The position numbers were made by a program, and so were the translations under genes. This document shows positions 6,447 through 9,156 of a DNA stretch of 9,156 nucleotides, piece after piece. Each line of letters starts with the position of its first letter. The stretch's first letter is position 1. Origin of the DNA: Acidobacteriaceae bacterium (GTDB taxonomy: Bacteria; Acidobacteriota; Terriglobia; Terriglobales; Acidobacteriaceae); contig JASHUF010000364.1 of assembly GCA_030040175.1 (NCBI GenBank), positions 1 to 9,156 on the forward strand. Direction: 5' to 3'. The notes below the pieces were generated by a model. The model did not search any database. It worked only from the letters and a program-made list of their open reading frames with translations, and was not told the DNA's origin.

Positions 6447-8168
6447 TTAGTGCGACTCCCGGGGTATGCCGGCGCCACGGCAGCCCACCAGGAAGTCGAA
6501 ATCGGCTCCCTGGTCGGCCTGCAGGACGCGCTCGATATACAGCGATTGGTAACCGCCCTTCATTGCCGGTTCCGGCTTGCGCCACCCGGCGCGGCGAAGG
6601 GCGAGCTCGTCTTCTGAAACGTCAAGATGCAGCTTGCGCGATTCGAGGCACAGTTCGATCCTATCGCCGTCGCGGACCAGGGCCAGCGGTCCGCCGACGG
6701 CTGCCTCCGGAGCCACGTGCAGGACGACGGTGCCGTAAGCGGTTCCGCTCATGCGCGCGTCTGAGATGCGGATCATGTCTCTCACCCCGCGCTTCAGCAG
6801 CTTCGGCGGAAGACCCATGTTGCCCACTTCGGCCATGCCGGGATAGCCGCACGGTCCGCAATTCTTGAGGACAAGAATGGAGTTTTCGTCCACCACCAGA
6901 TCGGGATCGGCGATGCGCCGATTGTAGTCCTCGATGTCGGCGAAGGTGACGGCCGGCCCCCGATGCCGGAAGAAATGCGGTGAAGCGGCGGAAGGCTTGA
7001 GTACCGCGCCGTTGGGCGCGAGATTGCCGCGCAGAATCGCCATGCCGCCGTTGGCGGCGACGGGGCGGTCGAGGGGCCGGATGACTTCGGTATTCCAGTT
7101 CGGCGCATCCTTCGAGTTTTCCCAGATCGTTTTGCCGTTCACGGTGAGGCAATCGCGATGAAGCTGGTTGGCCTCGCCCAGAGCCCGCAATACCGCGGGC
7201 AGACCACCGGCATAGTAGAAGTCTTCCATCAGGAACCGGCCTGAGGGCATGAGGTTGACGATGGTCGCCATCTGCCGTCCCAGCCTGTCCCAGTCATCCA
7301 GGCCGAGTTGAGCGCCGATGCGCCCCGCGATGGCAAGCGAGTGAATGACAGCATTCGTGGAACCGCCGACGGCGCCGTTGACGCGGATGGCGTTTTCGAA
7401 GGCCTCCCGGGTGAGGATCCTGGAGATGCGCAGGTCTTCATGCACCATCGCGACAATGCGGCGCCCGGCCATGTGCGCCAGCGCCGGGCGGCGCGAGTCG
7501 ACGGCCGGAATGGCCGCATTCTGCGGCAGGCCCAGTCCGAGCGCCTCCACCATGCAGGCCATCGAGGAGGCAGTACCCATCGACATGCAGTGACCCGAGG
7601 AACGGGACATGCAGGCCTCTGCCTCGCGGAACATGGGCAGGCTCATGGCGCCGGCCTTGACCTCTTCGTTGAACCGCCACACGTCTGTCCCGGAGCCAAT
7701 ATCCTCGCCGCGAAACTTTCCGTTCAGCATGGGGCCGCCGGAGACCACCAGGGTCGGCAGGTCGCAGCTTGCGGCGCCCATGATCAGAGCGGGAGTTGTC
7801 TTGTCGCAACCGCAGAGAAGCACCACGCCATCGATGGGGTTGGCGCGGATGGACTCCTCCACGTCCATGCTGACCAGATTGCGGAAAAGCATTGAACTGG
7901 GCCGGAGGTTGGTCTCGCCCAGCGACATAACCGGGAACTCCACCGGAAAACCACCCGCCTCCCAGACGCCGCGCTTCACGTGCTCTGCCAGATCGCGAAA
8001 ATGGAGGTTGCAGGGGGTCAACTCCGACCAGGTGTTGCAGATGCCGATGACCGGTCTTCCATTGAAGACGTCTTCCGGATACCCGCGCATCCAGCTGCGA
8101 TGAATGAATCCGTTCTTATCGGACGGACCAAACCAGGCTGTCGACCGCAATGCCACTCCGGATTTCAT
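6447..8168 (-). CDS. Sugar-acid dehydratase of the IlvD/Edd family, L-arabinonate dehydratase-like (573 aa)
   Basis: This is an iron-sulfur, Mg-dependent dehydratase that turns an aldonic acid into its 2-keto-3-deoxy acid in the cytoplasm. The sequence is close throughout to the Rhizobium L-arabinonate dehydratase as I recall it: RSxxWFG and HRSWM near the start, RPVIGICNTWSELTPCN, GCDKTTPALxMGAAS, GGPMLNGKFRG, NLMPSGRFLMEDFYYAGG, KNCGPCGYPGMAEVGNMGLPP and ARMSGTAYGTVVLH. C53, C121 and C194 match the three Fe-S ligands, K123 the carbamylated Lys at the Mg site, and S474 the catalytic Ser, all with the same spacing. The C terminus (VGCRGAGIPRESH) also matches, so it is full length. An in-frame TAA two codons upstream fixes the start at or after 8168. 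The Shine-Dalgarno sequence there is weak (CAGAG). D-xylonate, D-galactonate or L-fuconate are other possible substrates. Branched-chain amino acid IlvD is much less likely, because no ilv genes are near and two sugar-type SDRs follow. The stop TAA is formed at the edge of the palindromic unit. Confidence 0.92.
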   Translation of the reverse strand: MKSGVALRSTAWFGPSDKNGFIHRSWMRGYPEDVFNGRPVIGICNTWSELTPCNLHFRDLAEHVKRGVWEAGGFPVEFPVMSLGETNLRPSSMLFRNLVSMDVEESIRANPIDGVVLLCGCDKTTPALIMGAASCDLPTLVVSGGPMLNGKFRGEDIGSGTDVWRFNEEVKAGAMSLPMFREAEACMSRSSGHCMSMGTASSMACMVEALGLGLPQNAAIPAVDSRRPALAHMAGRRIVAMVHEDLRISRILTREAFENAIRVNGAVGGSTNAVIHSLAIAGRIGAQLGLDDWDRLGRQMATIVNLMPSGRFLMEDFYYAGGLPAVLRALGEANQLHRDCLTVNGKTIWENSKDAPNWNTEVIRPLDRPVAANGGMAILRGNLAPNGAVLKPSAASPHFFRHRGPAVTFADIEDYNRRIADPDLVVDENSILVLKNCGPCGYPGMAEVGNMGLPPKLLKRGVRDMIRISDARMSGTAYGTVVLHVAPEAAVGGPLALVRDGDRIELCLESRKLHLDVSEDELALRRAGWRKPEPAMKGGYQSLYIERVLQADQGADFDFLVGCRGAGIPRESH

Positions 8169-8305
8169 GGGTTACTCTGAAGGCCCCCCGGTTGCTGCGG
8201 GATGTTTGCGCGACCGGGCTCTCCTGCGCCGCGAACAGAGGAACAGCCGATCATCAGAGGAATTCCCGCTGCGTATAGCCTGGAATGCGGCAGTAAGACG
8301 CAATG

Positions 8306-8313
8306 TGTATACA
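8306..8313. promoter_or_regulatory. Candidate operator for the GntR/FCD regulator
   Basis: TGTATACA is a perfect 8-bp palindrome with a GTATAC core, as in the operators of several FCD-type sugar-acid regulators (the UxuR/ExuR type is TTGGTATACCAA, from recall). The flanks are not symmetric, so this is a short site. It covers the predicted transcription start, just after the -10 box, where a bound repressor would block transcription. The likely binder is the regulator encoded upstream. This is inference from position and motif. Confidence 0.5.
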
Positions 8314-8321
8314 TTATACCA
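8313..8321 (-). promoter_or_regulatory. Extended -10 promoter for the dehydratase operon
   Basis: On the minus strand TGGTATAAT is a perfect extended -10 (TG, one base, TATAAT). No good -35 box is found 16-19 nt upstream, which extended -10 promoters can do without. The start would be near 8306, leaving a leader of about 138 nt before the ATG at 8168. Confidence 0.6.
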
Positions 8322-8410
8322 TCGCGGAGGCGTGTCCCATGATGCCCGCAGCGCGACACATACCCCGATTGGGTCCGGAAGGGCACGGTCTGCGATCTGC
8401 AAGCAACCGC

Positions 8411-9156
8411 TCAGGAGCGGAGGGGATCGCGACCCGCCGTCTGCTCCGAGCGCCCTCCCGGGAGCGCAACCGGCTCTGCAGCGGCTCCTGCTGCAGGGGC
8501 CGCGATCTCCGTCTCGCGGAAGGAACGGAGCGGCAAAGCCGAAGGCACGGGCTTTACGAAGCTCGAGAAGCGCTCCGGATCTTTGTAAGACATGCGCAAG
8601 TGCATGAGCAGCGCACCCCGAATGTCCTGGGGAGCCGGACTGAGAAGCACGTCCAGGAGAGCACGGTGATGATTCAGGCGCCATTGATGCAACTCGAAGC
8701 TCACATGCTCGAGCGTCTTGTGGGCGAACAGCATACCTGTGAGGGGTTCCAGGGTTTTCAAAAGGTACGGATTGCCGGAGGCGCTCCAAACCGTCCGGTG
8801 AAACTCGAGATCCATGGCTGCGGAATCGGCCAGCTCGCCCTTCCAGGCCTCCATGCGATCAACCAGCTTTGTAAGCGCCGCCGCGGTGCCGGGCGTCATG
8901 CGCGCACGGGCAAGCTTGAAGGCTTCCGTCTCCAAAACGAGGCGGATGCTGTTGATCATCTGGGTATCTTCTTCCGACAAGCGGGTGACGAACATCCCCT
9001 TCCCTTTGTGGTTGGTGACAAATCCCGATTCCTGGAGCTGGAAGAGGGCCTCGCGGACGGGGATTCGGCTGATTCCAAACTCGCGCGCGATCATGCTCTC
9101 ATTCATGCGGTCGCCGGGCCTGTATTTGCCGGAAAGAATCGCTTCCCTCAGGCGCT
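8411..9156 (-). CDS. GntR-family transcription regulator, FCD subfamily (5' end outside window)
   Basis: This is a DNA-binding regulator of a carbon-use operon. The frame is open to the window edge and reads LREAILSGKYRPGDR before the internal ATG at 9106. That is the normal first part of the GntR winged helix, so the true start lies outside. Numbered from that ATG, residues 1-40 finish the DNA-binding domain (ESMIAREFGISRIPVREAL is the recognition region). Residues about 55-175 are the all-helical FCD ligand domain, with D99, H103, H147 and H169 as the expected metal-binding set; such domains often bind organic or sugar acids through the metal. Residues about 180-231 form an Ala/Pro-rich tail past the normal FCD end. 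It lies upstream of the dehydratase on the same strand, 242 nt away, and probably represses that promoter through the TGTATACA site. Confidence 0.9.
   Translation of the reverse strand, partial: RLREAILSGKYRPGDRMNESMIAREFGISRIPVREALFQLQESGFVTNHKGKGMFVTRLSEEDTQMINSIRLVLETEAFKLARARMTPGTAAALTKLVDRMEAWKGELADSAAMDLEFHRTVWSASGNPYLLKTLEPLTGMLFAHKTLEHVSFELHQWRLNHHRALLDVLLSPAPQDIRGALLMHLRMSYKDPERFSSFVKPVPSALPLRSFRETEIAAPAAGAAAEPVALPGGRSEQTAGRDPLRS

Larger units (their letters stand above)
6334..6447. mobile_element. Small palindromic element (about 114 bp) between dehydratase and SDR
   Basis: The ends are inverted repeats: 6331-6348 (CTAAAGCATTTCTCCTTC) and the complement of 6433-6450 match at 17 of 18 positions. 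TA sits on each side of the unit (6332-6333 and 6448-6449). In the middle is a perfect 11-bp hairpin (6377-6403). There is no open frame of its own. Taking it out with one TA restores a dehydratase stop TAG followed directly by the GTG of the next gene. That is the expected state before insertion. It could instead be a resident intercistronic RNA structure that shapes translation of the downstream gene. It shares no sequence with the 302-bp element's ends. Confidence 0.55.

Noticed and set aside
1..9156. CRISPR array, tRNA or rRNA genes, transposase genes
   Set aside because: No regular spaced repeats, no cloverleaf or rRNA sequence noticed, and no transposase domain in any frame; a tRNA scan by program was not possible here.

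Overview
The window looks like a chromosomal segment of a GC-rich, soil-type heterotroph. An Acidobacteriota member of the Solibacter/Bryobacter kind is the best guess. That guess rests on two protein types from recall: paired quinoprotein dehydrogenases with attached cytochromes, and a heme domain of the Planctomycetes/Verrucomicrobia/Acidobacteria type. No rRNA or other phylogenetic marker is present, so it is an inference.

Left half, + strand (1-4469): a periplasmic oxidation operon. The C-terminal end of a c-type cytochrome (1-408, cut by the window edge) overlaps by ATGA a secreted PQQ-type eight-bladed quinoprotein (405-2018). After 18 nt comes an 810-residue fusion (2037-4469) of signal peptide, cytochrome c, second heme domain and quinoprotein. 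The fused gene repeats, in one chain, the domain order of the two genes before it. The set would oxidise an alcohol-type substrate in the periplasm and pass electrons to c-type hemes. The standalone quinoprotein has lost residues that its fused neighbour keeps.

Right half, - strand (4770-9156): a sugar-acid operon read leftwards. Its order is a GntR/FCD regulator (start beyond the window), a leader with an extended -10 promoter overlapping a TGTATACA palindrome, an IlvD/Edd-family sugar-acid dehydratase very like L-arabinonate dehydratase, and two short-chain dehydrogenases. No aldolase is visible here. Dehydratase plus dehydrogenases suggests that a 2-keto-3-deoxy sugar acid is oxidised further, but the substrate cannot be read from sequence.

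The most unusual content is in the junctions. Between the convergent operons lies a 302-bp palindromic, MITE-like element (4469-4770) with perfect 18-bp terminal inverted repeats flanked by TA. It sits exactly in the stop codons of both genes: removing it with one TA leaves two convergent genes overlapping by CTAA, and both keep a stop. A second, unrelated palindromic unit (6334-6447, about 114 bp, also TA-flanked) sits in the dehydratase stop codon. It brings an AAGGAG motif to the front of the next gene. Neither element encodes a transposase.
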